A stretch of 64,000 bases of DNA from Metarhizium brunneum. Lineage: Eukaryota > Ascomycota > Sordariomycetes > Hypocreales > Clavicipitaceae. The notes below the pieces were generated by a model that was not told where the DNA came from, did not search any database, and saw nothing but the letters and a program-made list of their open reading frames with translations. Of this stretch, positions 1-10,778 are shown in pieces (position 1 is the first letter of the stretch; every line of letters starts with the position of its first letter). The stretch spans positions 6,262,001 through 6,326,000 of the forward strand of contig NC_089422.1 of the NCBI RefSeq assembly GCF_013426205.1, read 5' to 3'. Made by a program: the position numbers and the translations under genes.

Positions 1-1151
1 ACACCAGGCTGGTAGAACCATAACCAGGTATAATTTCCTGTATTCTCGGAGCATATTCTTTCGAGACCCCTGTCGACATAACAGAGCTTTTCTTTTCTAG
101 AGATGCAAACAGGATTGGCGTTTGCTCAGCCGCAGTAAGTTGTGCACTCACACAGGCGGTTTATCGAAGCGCAAACGTCGTTACCTGAACTCAAGGTCAA
201 GCTCGGCGCGTGACTGGTGCACGGGCAGAGTGGTCATTACGGAGTACTGAGATTGCGAAAAACCATCAACTGATTGATGGTGGCTTGGAGGCCTTCCAAG
301 GGTGGCTGGAACCTCTTTTCTGTCTTTTGAGTTGTCATGGCCCGATATTTGACCAGCCTCCCGTATGTAACCCGGACTCTTCAAAGGAGTGCGCAAGAGC
401 AGTGGATACTTTTGTATTGATGTCTATGGAGTGCACAATCACACCGGAGCATTCTCACCAGCATTACCAAATCTCCCAGAGCTGCAAGCGGTTCCGACAG
501 TCCTTGGACGCACAGACGCTACACGACGTGCGGCTTCAATGCGGTCACTTTCTAAAATAAGATGAAATAAAATAAAAGCACGCCTTTGTGTGAGGACTGA
601 GCCGTGAACGCAAATGTGAGTCTTATGCACAAGTTTGCCTGGTACTCTATGTCGTCACTCAATCACGTCCCACTCCACAAGAGTGAGGACTTGGACCAAC
701 CCGAATACACCATATGACAACCTACCTAGTACTAGTTGTAAGAGACAATCAAGGGGTTTATGCGCCCAACGGAATGTGCCTGAATACAGCATTCTGCCAA
801 CGATTATTTGTATCCCTCTTCTCCTTGAGAACAACACCAATCACTCTAGTCGGGATCGAAACGGGAAATGTCCAGGCGTCATGCCTCAGCCGAAATGCGG
901 ACATCAACCGTTTTTGACCCACCAGACCGTCCGTCAATGCGGGGGATGATGCCCGCGGCGACCCGATTCAATGTTCCCCAGTCATCCAGACGTCGTGTCA
1001 ATGACTTGGACAATCTTGTTACATCGTCTTCATGCCAGGACTAGCTCCTTCATCGACTAGGTCAGAAATCTTCGCAACCTACTGGAAAAGACGTCGCCTG
1101 TGTCTCCATCGGGATACTTTTTGAGCACATCGAACTTTACAGAGTGCAGAC
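1..1151. other. Intergenic, upstream of the D-amino-acid oxidase gene
   Basis: No gene can be supported here. Short open frames on both strands show no recognisable domain and no splice pattern that would extend them. One copy of the dispersed word TACGGAGTA lies at 238-246, and a CCTACCTAGTACTAG-type palindromic stretch at about 721-735. The last few hundred bases should hold the promoter of the oxidase gene, but no clear TATA or CCAAT element stands out. Confidence 0.6.
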
Positions 1152-2497
1152 ATGACAAATGCCATTGTGGTCGTTGGGTAAGCCGGAGTTCCTAACCCCG
1201 AGTGATCATATCAACGAGCAATACATGTTGAATCAAGAAAAAAAGCGCCGGTGTGAGTGGTCTCACCACGGCGCTCTTGTTGTCCAAGAGCAACGCCAAC
1301 GTGGTGACGATTATTGCGAAGCATATGCCTGGAGACTATGATATTGAGTACGCGTCTCCGTGGGCGGGAGCAAACTTTTTGCCGTGAGTAGCAAGTTATC
1401 CCATCGCAAGCCATCGTCACGCGCCGAAACGGTATAATGGTATCGTTTGTGTACTGATACTGCTACAGTATGTCAACTAGAGAGAACAGCCGGTGGGAGA
1501 GACGAACCTGGCCCGAAATAAAACGGATCACGGAAGAGGTCCCTGAAGCCGGCATCCATTTCCAAAGTAAGCCACATGCGTCAGACAAAGACATGATGCT
1601 ACAAGAGGAAGTCATTCCTAATTTGCTAAACTCTTTTTACTACTAGCGTCACGCATTTTCAGACGAGACAAAGACATGGAAGGCCCATCGTGCCCGTCGG
1701 ACCCCATGTTTGACCATGACCCGTGGTTTCAGTCCGTCCTTCCGGATTATAAGGAACTAGACGCCGCAAGCCTCCCGGCCGGGCACGACAGCGGCTGCGA
1801 ATTCACCAGCGTGTGTATCAACACGGCCATGTACCTCCAATGGCTAGTAGGACAGTGCATCAAAAATGGCGTCGTGTTGAAACGCGCCGTCATATCACAC
1901 ATCCGCGAGGCCAAGAACTACAGCCATACCGGCAAACCCGCAGACATCATCGTGAACGCGACCGGCCTGGGCTCCCTCAAGCTCGGCGGCGTCGAGGACC
2001 AGGCCATGGCTCCATCGCGGGGCCAGATCATCCTCGTCCGCAACGAACTGCACCCCATGATCACCACGTCCGGCACAGAAGAAGGTCTCCCCGAGATCCT
2101 GTACACGATGCAGCGCCCCGCGGGTGGTGGCACCATTCTAGGGGGAACCTATGACATTGGCAACTGGGAGTCTGTGCCGGACCCCAACATCGCGCTGCGC
2201 ATAATGCGTCGCGTGGTGGAAGTGTGTCCCGAAATTGCGGGCGGCAAGGGCATCGACGGCCTGAGTGTCATCAGGCACGGTGCCGGTTTGAGGCCGTATA
2301 GGAAGACGGGCGTCCGGGTAGAAAGAGGGAAACTGGACGATGGGACTCACATTGTTCACAACTACGGACACGCGGGTTGGGGTTATCAGGGTTCGTATGG
2401 ATGTGCCGAGGGCGTGGTCGAGTTGGTGAACGCAATCAGAGAGGAGAACGGGGAGAGTCTAGTGACGGAGCCCAAGCTCTTTTCGTGGGATAATTGA
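1152..2497 (+). CDS. D-amino-acid oxidase family flavoprotein
   Basis: Four exons (1152-1177, 1246-1383, 1469-1566, 1647-2497) give 370 residues with every junction GT-AG and in frame. The family oxidatively deaminates D-amino acids (or D-aspartate) to 2-oxo acids, ammonia and hydrogen peroxide using FAD. The N-terminal dinucleotide-binding motif GAGVSG (about residues 9-14) is rebuilt only by the first splice. Further family marks are [10 protein letters not shown], the GLRPYRK segment near residue 300 carrying the substrate-carboxylate arginine, and the signature [11 protein letters not shown] near residue 323. Length is normal for the family. Most relatives end in a peroxisomal SKL-type signal; this one ends SWDN. 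Substrate preference (neutral D-amino acid or D-aspartate) cannot be read from the sequence. The family call is firm; the specificity is open. Confidence 0.93.
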
Positions 2498-2823
2498 GCT
2501 CGTCACGAACAAGTATATGTTCTTCAATGATCTATTACTGTGCACGATATTATTCTCCCCCATTGATTTTTTTTACAGAGCATCATGTTGGATAGCATGT
2601 ACTAGTTGTATGTACACCCACTGTAGCTTGTAGTCCGTAATGGTGCAACTCATCCCACCAGACCCAATTCGATCCTTAGCCCGCCAATCAGCGGCCCGCG
2701 TTCCCGAAGCTCCAAAAACCGCCCAAATTATGTAAATGCCACGCGATCCTGAGCAGCTGCACGACAATAAATTGCCGTGCATCCTCCAACCTCACCCAGG
2801 AACCGCCTTCCGCCAGCGGCACA
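2498..2823. other. Intergenic between oxidase and ALG3
   Basis: The 326 bases between two same-strand genes hold the oxidase 3' end and the ALG3 promoter. A CCAAT-like run (gccaatcagc) lies at about 2685. Nothing else was recognised. Confidence 0.5.
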
Positions 2824-4304
2824 ATGGCGCCTCACGAGCCTCCGCACAAGCAAGCCCTCCGCTTCGCGCTCGACGTCGCCAACGGCCGCCATGCATTGTC
2901 CAAGCTCGTCCCCCTCGTGCTGTGGCTCGCAGACGCCGTGCTCTGTGGCCTGGTCATCTGGAAAGTACCATGTACGTTGTGAAAGCGCATAGACGAAACC
3001 CCTCCCGTTCCTTCTCATCGCCGGGCAAGCTTATCTGATTCTTCTTGCTCGTCCTTGTTCCGCGCCAGATACCGAAATCGACTGGGTGGCCTACATGGAG
3101 CAGGTTGCGCAATTCGTCGCCGGCGAACGAGACTATACCAAGATGGAGGGAGGCACGGGGCCGCTGGTGTATCCGGCTGCCCACGTCTACGTGTACACGG
3201 GGCTCTATTACCTGACGGATCGCGGCAAGAATGTTCTGCTGGCGCAGCAGACTTTTGCGGTGCTCTACATGGCTACTTTGGCTGTGGTCATGCTGTGCTA
3301 CTGGAAGGCCAAGGTGGGTTTTTGCTCTACGACAAGCTGTGCTTTCTTTTCCGTTCCCTCTTTTTTAATCGACTGCAAAACTAAACGGAAACATCAAGGT
3401 CCCGCCGTACATCTTCCCGTTGTTGATTCTGTCCAAGCGGCTGCATAGCGTTTTCCTTCTCCGATGCTTCAATGATTGCTTCGCCGCGTTCTTCATGTGG
3501 CTGGCTATATTCTTTTTCCAGAGGCGGCAGTGGACGATGGGCAGCATAGCGTACAGCTGGGGGCTGGGGATCAAGATGTCACTGTTGCTCTCGCTGCCGG
3601 CTGTCGGCATAGTGCTGTTCCTGGGCCGGGGCTTTGGTGGGAGTCTGCGGCTTGCGTGGCTCATGGCTCAGGTGCAGCTTGTCATTGCGCTTCCATTCGT
3701 GGCCAAGAATTGGCGGGGTTATTTGGGCAGGGCGTTTGAGCTCTCGAGGCAGTTCAAGTTTGAATGGACCGTCAATTGGCGCATGATGGGGGAAGAATTG
3801 TTTCTCAGTAAACAGTTTGCCACGGTTCTACTTGTCCTGCACGCCCTGGTACTCTTGATCTTTGTCACTTCTCGGTGGCTGCAGCCGGCTCGTCGATCAT
3901 TGGTATCATTGATTTCTCCTATGCTTCGCGGCCGGTCCCCTTTTACTCCGGCCGAGGAACTTGCAGTTTCCAGCCGAGTCACCCCCGACTACATCATGAC
4001 CACGATCCTCTCGGCCAATGTTGTCGGGCTGCTTTTTGCCAGGTCGCTGCACTACCAGTTCTATGCGTATCTGGCCTGGGCCACTCCGTATTTGCTGTGG
4101 AAGGCTTGGCCGTATACCCCCGTGGTTTACTTGTTGTGGGCAGTTCAAGAAGCGGCGTGGAATACCTTTCCCAGCACAGACCTCAGCTCAACAATTGTAG
4201 TGAACGTGCTTCTGATGACGGTGGTGCTGGTCTATTTCGGCACTTTGAAGCCCGTCAGGTCGGGGGAGCGGAAAAAGGCAAAGGCTTCAAAAAAGAATAG
4301 GTGA
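2824..4304 (+). CDS. ALG3: ALG3 dolichyl-P-mannose alpha-1,3-mannosyltransferase
   Basis: Three exons (2824-2971, 3069-3313, 3399-4304) encode 432 residues. ALG3 (GT58) adds the first dolichyl-phosphate-mannose-derived mannose to Man5GlcNAc2-PP-dolichol on the lumenal side of the ER, for N-glycan assembly. The family's hallmark first-loop sequence is present: [13 protein letters not shown] followed by [14 protein letters not shown], then [18 protein letters not shown]. Many hydrophobic membrane segments span the rest. The C-terminus is lysine-rich and ends KKNR, which has the KKxx form of an ER retrieval signal. The first splice joins a tyrosine codon across the intron and keeps the conserved motif intact. 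It is convergent with the next gene, with 76 bases between the stop codons. Confidence 0.96.
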
Positions 4305-4380
4305 TATTGTTGTTGTTGATGATGTTGTTGCCTTTCTTCAGCAGCGGAGACGTCATGAATCAAAATTTGCGGACATGGCT

Positions 4381-4859
4381 TCATTCTTCTTCCGAATCGC
4401 TCGACGGCATCTGTCCAACAGTAGAGTCGTCTTCGTCACTGAGATCGCGGTTGTTTTTGGTGAATTCTTCGGGCCTAGATGATGTGAAAACCATGGTCAG
4501 TGGCCGCACAGGTTCCCAGGGCTCTCGAGCAGCCTCGTCTCTTCGTACCAATATGGCTGCTTTCGCCAAAGCTTCTCGTCTCGAACTACATTCACAATCT
4601 CGCCATCAGCGCGGGTATCCCCGGAGCCTTGTTCATATCGCTCGCCCAAGACATAGCCGCCCCGTTTGATCCAGATGGTATTGCGGAAGCGCTGTGCAAG
4701 CTCGAGCAACACCGTCTTGCGGTTGGGCAACTCGCAGGTGTACAGGTTGTTTCCTTGGGGCTTGACGACGCGGACGACAGATTGACTGGGATCGAGGGTG
4801 GCAGGGGGTGTTAAAGTCTCCTCGGCAGCGGCGAGCACGTTGCGCTTCGGTTTGCCCAT
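4381..4859 (-). CDS. EIF1AD-type eIF1A-like S1 (OB-fold) protein
   Basis: Two exons (4859-4549 and 4474-4381, minus strand) encode 134 residues. The body is an S1/eIF1A-like OB fold: VVRVVKPQGNNLYTCELPN, then the basic RFRNTIWIKRGGYV strand, then EIVNVVRDEKLWRKQPYW. The splice (donor GTACGA, acceptor CTAG) rebuilds QPYWPEEF and continues into the acidic tail DEDDSTVGQMPSSDSEEE, which is typical of the EIF1AD subfamily and unlike true eIF1A. The animal relatives are nuclear and linked to late 40S maturation, so a ribosome-biogenesis role is likely by family but not shown here. Without the splice the frame runs into an unrelated end, so the two-exon model is preferred. Confidence 0.92.
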
Positions 4860-5939
4860 GGCTGCGGTTTACTGTGTGGCTATTTGAGTGAATGTCAACC
4901 GAGGTCTGGTGGTGAGACACTAAAAAATACGAAAAGGAAAAAAAAAAACATTTGAACTTTTGGTGGACCAACACAGTGGTGGTAGGGTCCAGCAGCGGAA
5001 TGTTGCACAACGGGAGCACTGAGGGGCTGAGGGGCTGAGGGGTACATATGTAGCTTCCAACCGCCGACCTAGTAGGTCACTAGCGCCTAACCCTGGGCTA
5101 CCAGACAACATCCAGATGTCCGCCTGGTCCAGTTGTCTGCTTCCGTGTTTCTTCGGAATTTCCTTATTGGGCCGTCCTGTCCCAATGGTGTTGGTCAATA
5201 CCACGGCTCTTCTGTTGGATGGTGTGCTGCCCAATGTTTGCAGTTAGGCCTGAATATATGTAATGCCAGCGACGGCAAATATTGGATGCGGTGTAACTAT
5301 TATATGATCATTATAGCAAGAGTCGACGCTGCTTCTGCTGTCATGACCACAACGCCAACTTCTCAACAATTCGCCAAAGAACAGCAGCACATGGCAACAA
5401 GTACGGCAACGGCCCGCCAGTCCGATCCGCTGCGACCAGGAGGGCCTTTTCTTAACCCAAAACCTACTACTCCGTATTTCCAATCAATAGCTGTCCAGGC
5501 CAGCGGCTCTCTCTGTCCAGCTGACGCGCAGAGCCTTCAACCGGCGCCGATAGCCGGCGCCCTTGGAACCACGGCCCGCAGCCATCATGTAATAAAATCG
5601 GACGGAGACTCTATGCAGCAACAGCTAATGGGCCGTGTTCTTCAGTGCGCTGAATACACCAAAGTACATTGCACCACCCAAACTTAGCTATTCCGACGTG
5701 CTTAGAAATGCTCCTGTTGGTCACGATCTCAAAGGGGGGGGGGGCAAGATAGGTTGACCAGTCGTTAGTCCGGTTACTTATATCGCACCCTGTTCTCCAA
5801 AAGCCCAAGTGTTCAATCAATGCCCATCATATAAATGACAACTTCTGCAGTTGGACCAGGTCTATTTATTATCCCGGATAGTAAGTAAAAAAAAAATCAT
5901 AAAAACTGCGACAATTGTCGTGCCAACACCAGCGCCATC
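4860..5939. other. Intergenic, divergent promoters of EIF1AD and an MFS gene
   Basis: No gene supported. The region holds three tandem copies of CTGAGGGG (5019-5042), one TACTCCGTA word (5468-5476) and a run of ten G at about 5737. An open frame at 5133-5687 on the plus strand has no domain and biased composition and was left out. Both flanking genes start at its edges, so both promoters must lie here. Confidence 0.55.
5019..5042. repeat. CTGAGGGG tandem repeat, three copies
   Basis: Three exact tandem copies of an 8-base unit, in the upstream region of the EIF1AD gene. Noncoding. Confidence 0.9.
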
Positions 5940-7500
5940 ATGGACGCGACCATGTTGCGGTCCCTGGTCGAGCTTCAGCCTGCTTCCAACCAAGCAGACT
6001 CGGAAAGCGTCGCTCCCCTCACCACGCCCCGGAGAGTGGTCCAGAGAACATATCCCGGGGCGCCAACCCAGGAGAATGCCTCGATTGCGCTTCACAGTCC
6101 GCCCGGCCACGGCGGCGAGTACATTCCCAACACACCGCGGACAGAGGCGGCCGCGGACGACTTGGAGATGCGCAGGCCTGCTTCGCCTGGTCCCACGGCG
6201 GACGCGGTAGATGCCGTCATGAGCGTGTGGGATCCGTCCATGAACCGCTTCAGGCTGCTGTCCTTGTGCCTGTGCAGTCTGGGCGATGGCTTGAGCGACA
6301 GCGCTGCCGGTGCCTTGATTCCCTACATGGAGACGTATGTGCCCTCTCCTATTCTTCTACTCGGGGGATCTTCGCGCTGACCACGTATCGGACGGATACG
6401 CAAAATACAGATACTACGAGATTGGGTATGGCGTCGTCTCGCTCATCTTTGTCGGCCAGGCGCTGGGCTTTGTTGCCGCCGCCGTGGTCCTCGACACGAT
6501 GCGCGCCAGGCTCGGCCGGGCAAGGCTGCTCGCCGTGTCGCAGGCCTGCATGGCCCTGGGGTACGTGCCGCTCGTGGCGACGGGGCCCTTTGTGCTCGTC
6601 ATCCTGGCCTTCTTCCTGGTCGGCTTCGGGCTGGCCATCAATGTCGCCGTGGGGAATACCTTTTGCGGCGCGCTGCAGAACGGCACGCTGGTCCTGGGCC
6701 TCTTGCACGGCACGTATGGCATCGGCGGCATCTCCGGGCCCCTGGTGGCCACTGCGCTCGTGGCCGTGGCCGGCGCCATCTGGAGCAGGTACTACATCGT
6801 CACCCTCGGCGTGGTGTTGCTGTCTCTCGCCGTGGCCCTCTGGTCGTTCTGGTCGTTTGAGAAGGAGCAGAGTCCTGCCGCCAGAGCCCGCGAGGCCCAG
6901 CCCGACGGGACGTTTCTGATGGGCATGTTGTCTGCCCTCAAGCTGCGCGTGGTGCTCCTCGGTGCCATCTTCATCTTCGCCTACCAGGGGGCCGAGGTGT
7001 CCATCTCCGGCTGGGTGATTTCCTTCCTCATCAACGTTCGCGACGGCGACCCATCGTCGGTGGGTTACGTCTCGTCCGGCTTCTGGGCTGGCATCACGGC
7101 AGGACGCTTCTTCCTCTCGGGGCCTGCTCAGCGCATCGGCGAGAAGAGGTTCGTCTACGGGCTGGTCGTCGGGGCGATTGCGTTCCAGATACTCGTGTGG
7201 CTCGTTCCAAACATTGTTGGAAACGCCGTGGCGGTTTCCATCGTTGGCCTTCTCTTGGGGCCTGTGTATCCGTGCTCGGCGGCAGTCTTCATGCGCGCCA
7301 TGTCCCATAGGGATGCACTCAGTGGCATGGGAACGATTAGTGCCTGCGGGAGCTTGGGAGGCGCCGTCGCCCCCTTCTTCACTGGTATGCTGGCGCAGGC
7401 GGTTGGGACGTATGTGCTTCATCCGATTGTTATCGGGTTGTTTGTGGTCATGTTGCTGTGCTGGTATGCGATGCCAGTTGACGAGAAGAGGTCAGACTAA
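5940..7500 (+). CDS. Major facilitator superfamily transporter
   Basis: Two exons (5940-6334 and 6411-7500) encode 494 residues. About 110 hydrophilic N-terminal residues precede some 12 membrane segments, beginning around RLLSLCLCSLGDGLSDSAAG. The splice rebuilds IPYMETYYEIGYGVVSLIFVGQ, a conserved first-loop to helix-2 region of a fungal MFS group that includes the yeast Bsc6-like proteins. Helix 2-3 carries the shortened MFS loop LDTMRARLGRARLL. A second signature (ISGWVISFLI, then SGFWAGITAGRFF) opens the C-terminal half. The substrate is unknown. A long open frame on the opposite strand (6349-7422) is a codon-bias shadow. The neighbours give no pathway clue. Confidence 0.9.
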
Positions 7501-7896
7501 GAACTGGCGTTACGGACGGCTGCTAAGGCGTGGCTCCATGCTGAAAAGTTGTGCTTGATTTGTTGGGTTTGCAACGTGAAAGATGCTTGGGATGAATAGT
7601 TACTGGGCATACAAGACGTTGCTAATGTACTTTGGATCCTTCGGATCATATATTGGATATCTATATTGTTCTATCATTCTCAAATACAAACGTGACAAAT
7701 CTAGGTATTCTAGTACCTTGCGCAAGGAAACTGCCTCTGCTGAATTCAAAGTCATTCCACAAGTTGAAAACCAAACAATTCTATCCTTCTTTACCGTCGT
7801 GACCACAAAATCGTCAAATGTCATGCAAGTTCTATATTTTGTCTGTCTATTTTCTCTCTTCGACTTGGCGAAACGTGTCTGAAAGTCGAGTGTTGC
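7501..7896. other. Intergenic between convergent genes
   Basis: AT-rich sequence between the stops of the MFS transporter and the HAD phosphatase. It most likely consists of both 3' untranslated regions. An open frame at 7583-7882 is a composition artefact with no recognisable domain. Confidence 0.5.
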
Positions 7897-8780
7897 TCAC
7901 AATCGGCCCTTGGCAGCGTCTTGAACGGTAATCTTCCCAGCTGCTATATCCTTGACAGTCTGGGTAATGCTAGTCCAGTCTTTGAACGTGACAAAAGGGA
8001 CCTTTTCGTTCTCGCACCAGGTGACAAGATCTAATATCAATTTTTCGTTAGCAATTATTTTCCAAGGCCGGTATTATTGGAAATCAAGCACCTTTGCCAG
8101 CCTTTGCAAAAAGCAAATCGGTTTCCTTGGCAGCAGACAAATCCGAGACACCATCACCGGCGTAAAACATGGTGGGACGGTTAGGCAAGGATGAGTATTT
8201 GCGGATCTCGATGGACTTGTCGTGGCCGTGAATGCTGGTTCAATCAGTTTAGTTCATCAACTCGTCGTTCAGGGATCTCTACACAGGCGCGAGCTTACCT
8301 GTCGTCATGAAATTCAATTCTCCATCCGCCCTTGTCGTTGATTGTCTTGCCCTCTCTAGGCCGCACGTCGTTGCTGACAATTTGAATGTCCCAGCCAGGT
8401 CCCAGTAACTTGTCCAGCAAGGCGCGAATGATGGGCGTCATACCGCCACTCAGAATGACAATCGGGACGTTATTCTCCCGCGACCAATCGTAAAACTCCT
8501 TGAACCCTGGGTCAAGGGTGATGTTTTTCAGCAAGATGTCGATGCATTCGTTGTAAGGGGTGGTGATGCTATCCAGCATCTCCTGGAACGAGTCGCGGAA
8601 GTTCATCTTGCCCGTCAGCACATCCTTGTTCCCCTGGCGGCGCTTTTCTGCACCGTAGCCAAGATTGTCCGTCATGTAGTCATTGGAGTCGGCAGTGGTG
8701 ACGGTGCCGTCGAAATCAGTAAAGAAGATGAACTTGGGGTTTGTGGCGAGCGCCGGGGTTTCGGTGTTGACGGAGCCCAT
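7897..8780 (-). CDS. HAD-superfamily phosphatase, PYP1-like
   Basis: Three exons on the minus strand (8780-8299, 8234-8092, 8030-7897) encode 252 residues. HAD motif I is FFTDFDGTVT (nucleophile and acid aspartates, near residue 20), motif II lies in VILSGGMTP, and the metal-binding motif IV is FYAGDGVSDLSAAKE. The cap region SNDYMTDNLGYG matches fungal relatives of yeast YNL010W/PYP1, annotated as polyol or sugar-phosphate phosphatases and often labelled phosphoserine phosphatase-like. The enzyme is cytosolic by appearance, with no signal or membrane segment. Both introns are about 60 bases and phase-consistent. The physiological substrate cannot be decided from the sequence. It is divergent from SHE9. 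Confidence 0.92.
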
Positions 8781-9557
8781 TGTGATGGTTGTGAAGGAGA
8801 CGATTGGTCAAAGAAGGTCAATGGCTTCTTTGATTTGTGAATTCGTAGATATCGTGGCACAGTGAGTCTCTTGCGCGTAAATCGGAGGCTCGACGGAGCG
8901 TCGACAAAGGGCCAAACGAGGAGGGGCACGTAGATTGCTCGGAGGGGTCAAAATCAAGATGCAAGAAATGAGTTGAGAAACCAAGACTTCAGAAGGCCGA
9001 TAAGGACATCAATTGATAAGACACATGCCGAAAGTACTCTTGTGCCCATTAGTGATAGGAACCAAGACCCATTAAAAACTCATCTCCTACCAGAACAAGA
9101 GCCCTCAAAAGATTTTTGCGGCTTATGTGACTGGTCCGTCTTCGCCATGTGCACCTGGTGCCTCTGGAGAGCAAGGAGCACCGCCCCGGAATGTCGTCAT
9201 GGAGGGGCGGCGTGGGCGTTGGCTGGCCCCGAGAGTCGCTGCGGGAGGTCATGTCGGGCCCCACTGAAGCCGGTCCCCTGCAGGACCGTCCACACCGCTA
9301 GCACTCTAGCGACAGCCAGCAACCGCCAGTTGGGCCGCTGTGCCGAAGCTCGGTCCTGAGCCGTTTCTCCCCGAAGGCGGTCAGGAACCGATGCCCTGAG
9401 ATGGTGGGCGTTTTTGGAACGGCAGAAAGCGATCGTTGACCCCCGGCGTATTCTGGACACCAAAGCCCGGACAGTTCAATGCCCTGAAAATTACTTCCTG
9501 TGACATCAACAGATAAACAACACCATCCGGTGCTGCATTTCGATAGAGCCGCGCGTG
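8781..9557. other. Intergenic, divergent promoters of HAD phosphatase and SHE9
   Basis: No gene supported in 777 bases. Open frames on both strands around 8970-9580 are shadows with no domain. This interval must contain the start regions of both flanking genes. Confidence 0.5.
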
Positions 9558-10778
9558 ATGCAGCCGTTTGGCGGCCCAATGGGCCGAGTAGCCTGGGCTG
9601 GTAGCCGGCGTATCTTTCGGCAGGACGCCATAGTCTTCGCCAGGAAAACAGCTCAACGGCAGAGCTTGCTGAGTAGGAGAACGGCTACCGACCTGCAGTG
9701 CAGCACACAAGGCATATTTTCACAATCACGGCTCTTCTCCTCGCACGACCCGCCGAAACAAACTGAGCCAGTATCCAGTCCGAAAAATGACTCGGAAACA
9801 AACCCTCGTGATCCGGCAAAGTCCGCAAATGGCCCCAACTCATCAGCGGCAGAGCTACCTTCAGTAACGGACAGCCGTCGCAGCGACCTGAGTCAAAAGT
9901 TTGGCCAGACCATGGATAATCTTCAAGCACGAGCCCTCACAGCCTCGCAGACTCTCAATGACATCACCGGGTACTCCTCCATCGAGGGTATAAAGAGGGA
10001 GAATGATGCGTTGGAAGTGCAATTAGCCGAGGCACATGCCAGGGTTCGAAATGCGCGTCAAGCATACAAGACGTCCAACACGAAACGAGCGACCACGCAA
10101 CGAGAAGTCACGACCTTGCTCGCTCGAAAGGACACCTGGTCTCCAGCCGATCTAGAGCGATTCACAGAATTATACAGGACAGACCACGTTTTAGAGGGAG
10201 AGGTGTCTGGCGCCCAGGAGGCTTTGACGGAAGCCGAAGCCGAGGAGCAAAGCCTGAGCCAGCGTCTCAACGCGGGGATACTGAAGCGCTACCACGAGGA
10301 GCAGATTTGGAGCGACAGAATCCGACGGGCAAGCACATGGGGCACATGGGGCCTGATGGGCATGAACTTTGTCCTATTTGTCGTGCTGCAGTTCTTTGCC
10401 GAGCCTTGGCGGCGAAGACGCCTTGTCAAGGGCGTAGTCGAGGAAGAGAAGCGCGTGTTGGAAGAGGTCCGGGGCGAACTCGAAGCTGTCAAGTTGTCCC
10501 TAGCCAAGAAGGAGGAGGAGGCTGTCCCCCGGCCGATGGAAGATTCGTTGGCGGCGGCACCCGCGGAGCCAGAGGTTACCACTACTCCGTCGGCGGAGGT
10601 TTCTTGGAAGGAGTTCATCACCGATCCGGCTCGTTGGCGCGCTGCTGCGGCTGACTTGGTCAGCGAGAGGCGGGTTGACTTGCGGATGAAGGACGCTTCT
10701 GCGTTGGCACTACAAGGCGCGGCGATGGGAGCAGCGGTGGCAGGCAGTGCGGTGATGCTGCTGGTGAGAAGGACATGA
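9558..10778 (+). CDS. SHE9: SHE9/MDM33 mitochondrial inner-membrane protein
   Basis: An intronless 406-residue protein. The start is ATG at 9558; the preceding in-frame GTG is not a likely initiator. The basic N-terminus (ARG-rich, few acids for about 50 residues) fits a mitochondrial presequence. The family core follows: QTLNDITGYSSIEGIKREN, a long coiled coil to about residue 245, a first membrane segment (WGLMGMNFVLFVVLQFFAE), another coiled coil, and a short second membrane segment at the C-terminus (AAMGAAVAGSAVMLLV). In yeast She9/Mdm33 acts in inner-membrane fission and mitochondrial shape. The acidic and proline-rich linker near residues 310-350 is variable in the family. Confidence 0.93.
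   Translation: MQPFGGPMGRVAWAGSRRIFRQDAIVFARKTAQRQSLLSRRTATDLQCSTQGIFSQSRLFSSHDPPKQTEPVSSPKNDSETNPRDPAKSANGPNSSAAELPSVTDSRRSDLSQKFGQTMDNLQARALTASQTLNDITGYSSIEGIKRENDALEVQLAEAHARVRNARQAYKTSNTKRATTQREVTTLLARKDTWSPADLERFTELYRTDHVLEGEVSGAQEALTEAEAEEQSLSQRLNAGILKRYHEEQIWSDRIRRASTWGTWGLMGMNFVLFVVLQFFAEPWRRRRLVKGVVEEEKRVLEEVRGELEAVKLSLAKKEEEAVPRPMEDSLAAAPAEPEVTTTPSAEVSWKEFITDPARWRAAAADLVSERRVDLRMKDASALALQGAAMGAAVAGSAVMLLVRRT

Noticed and set aside
5133..5687. 184-codon open frame
   Set aside because: No domain, no splice pattern and no codon bias; lies between divergent promoters.
6349..7422. 357-codon open frame on the minus strand
   Set aside because: Antisense shadow of the MFS transporter exon 2, with His/Gln/Arg-rich composition and no domain.
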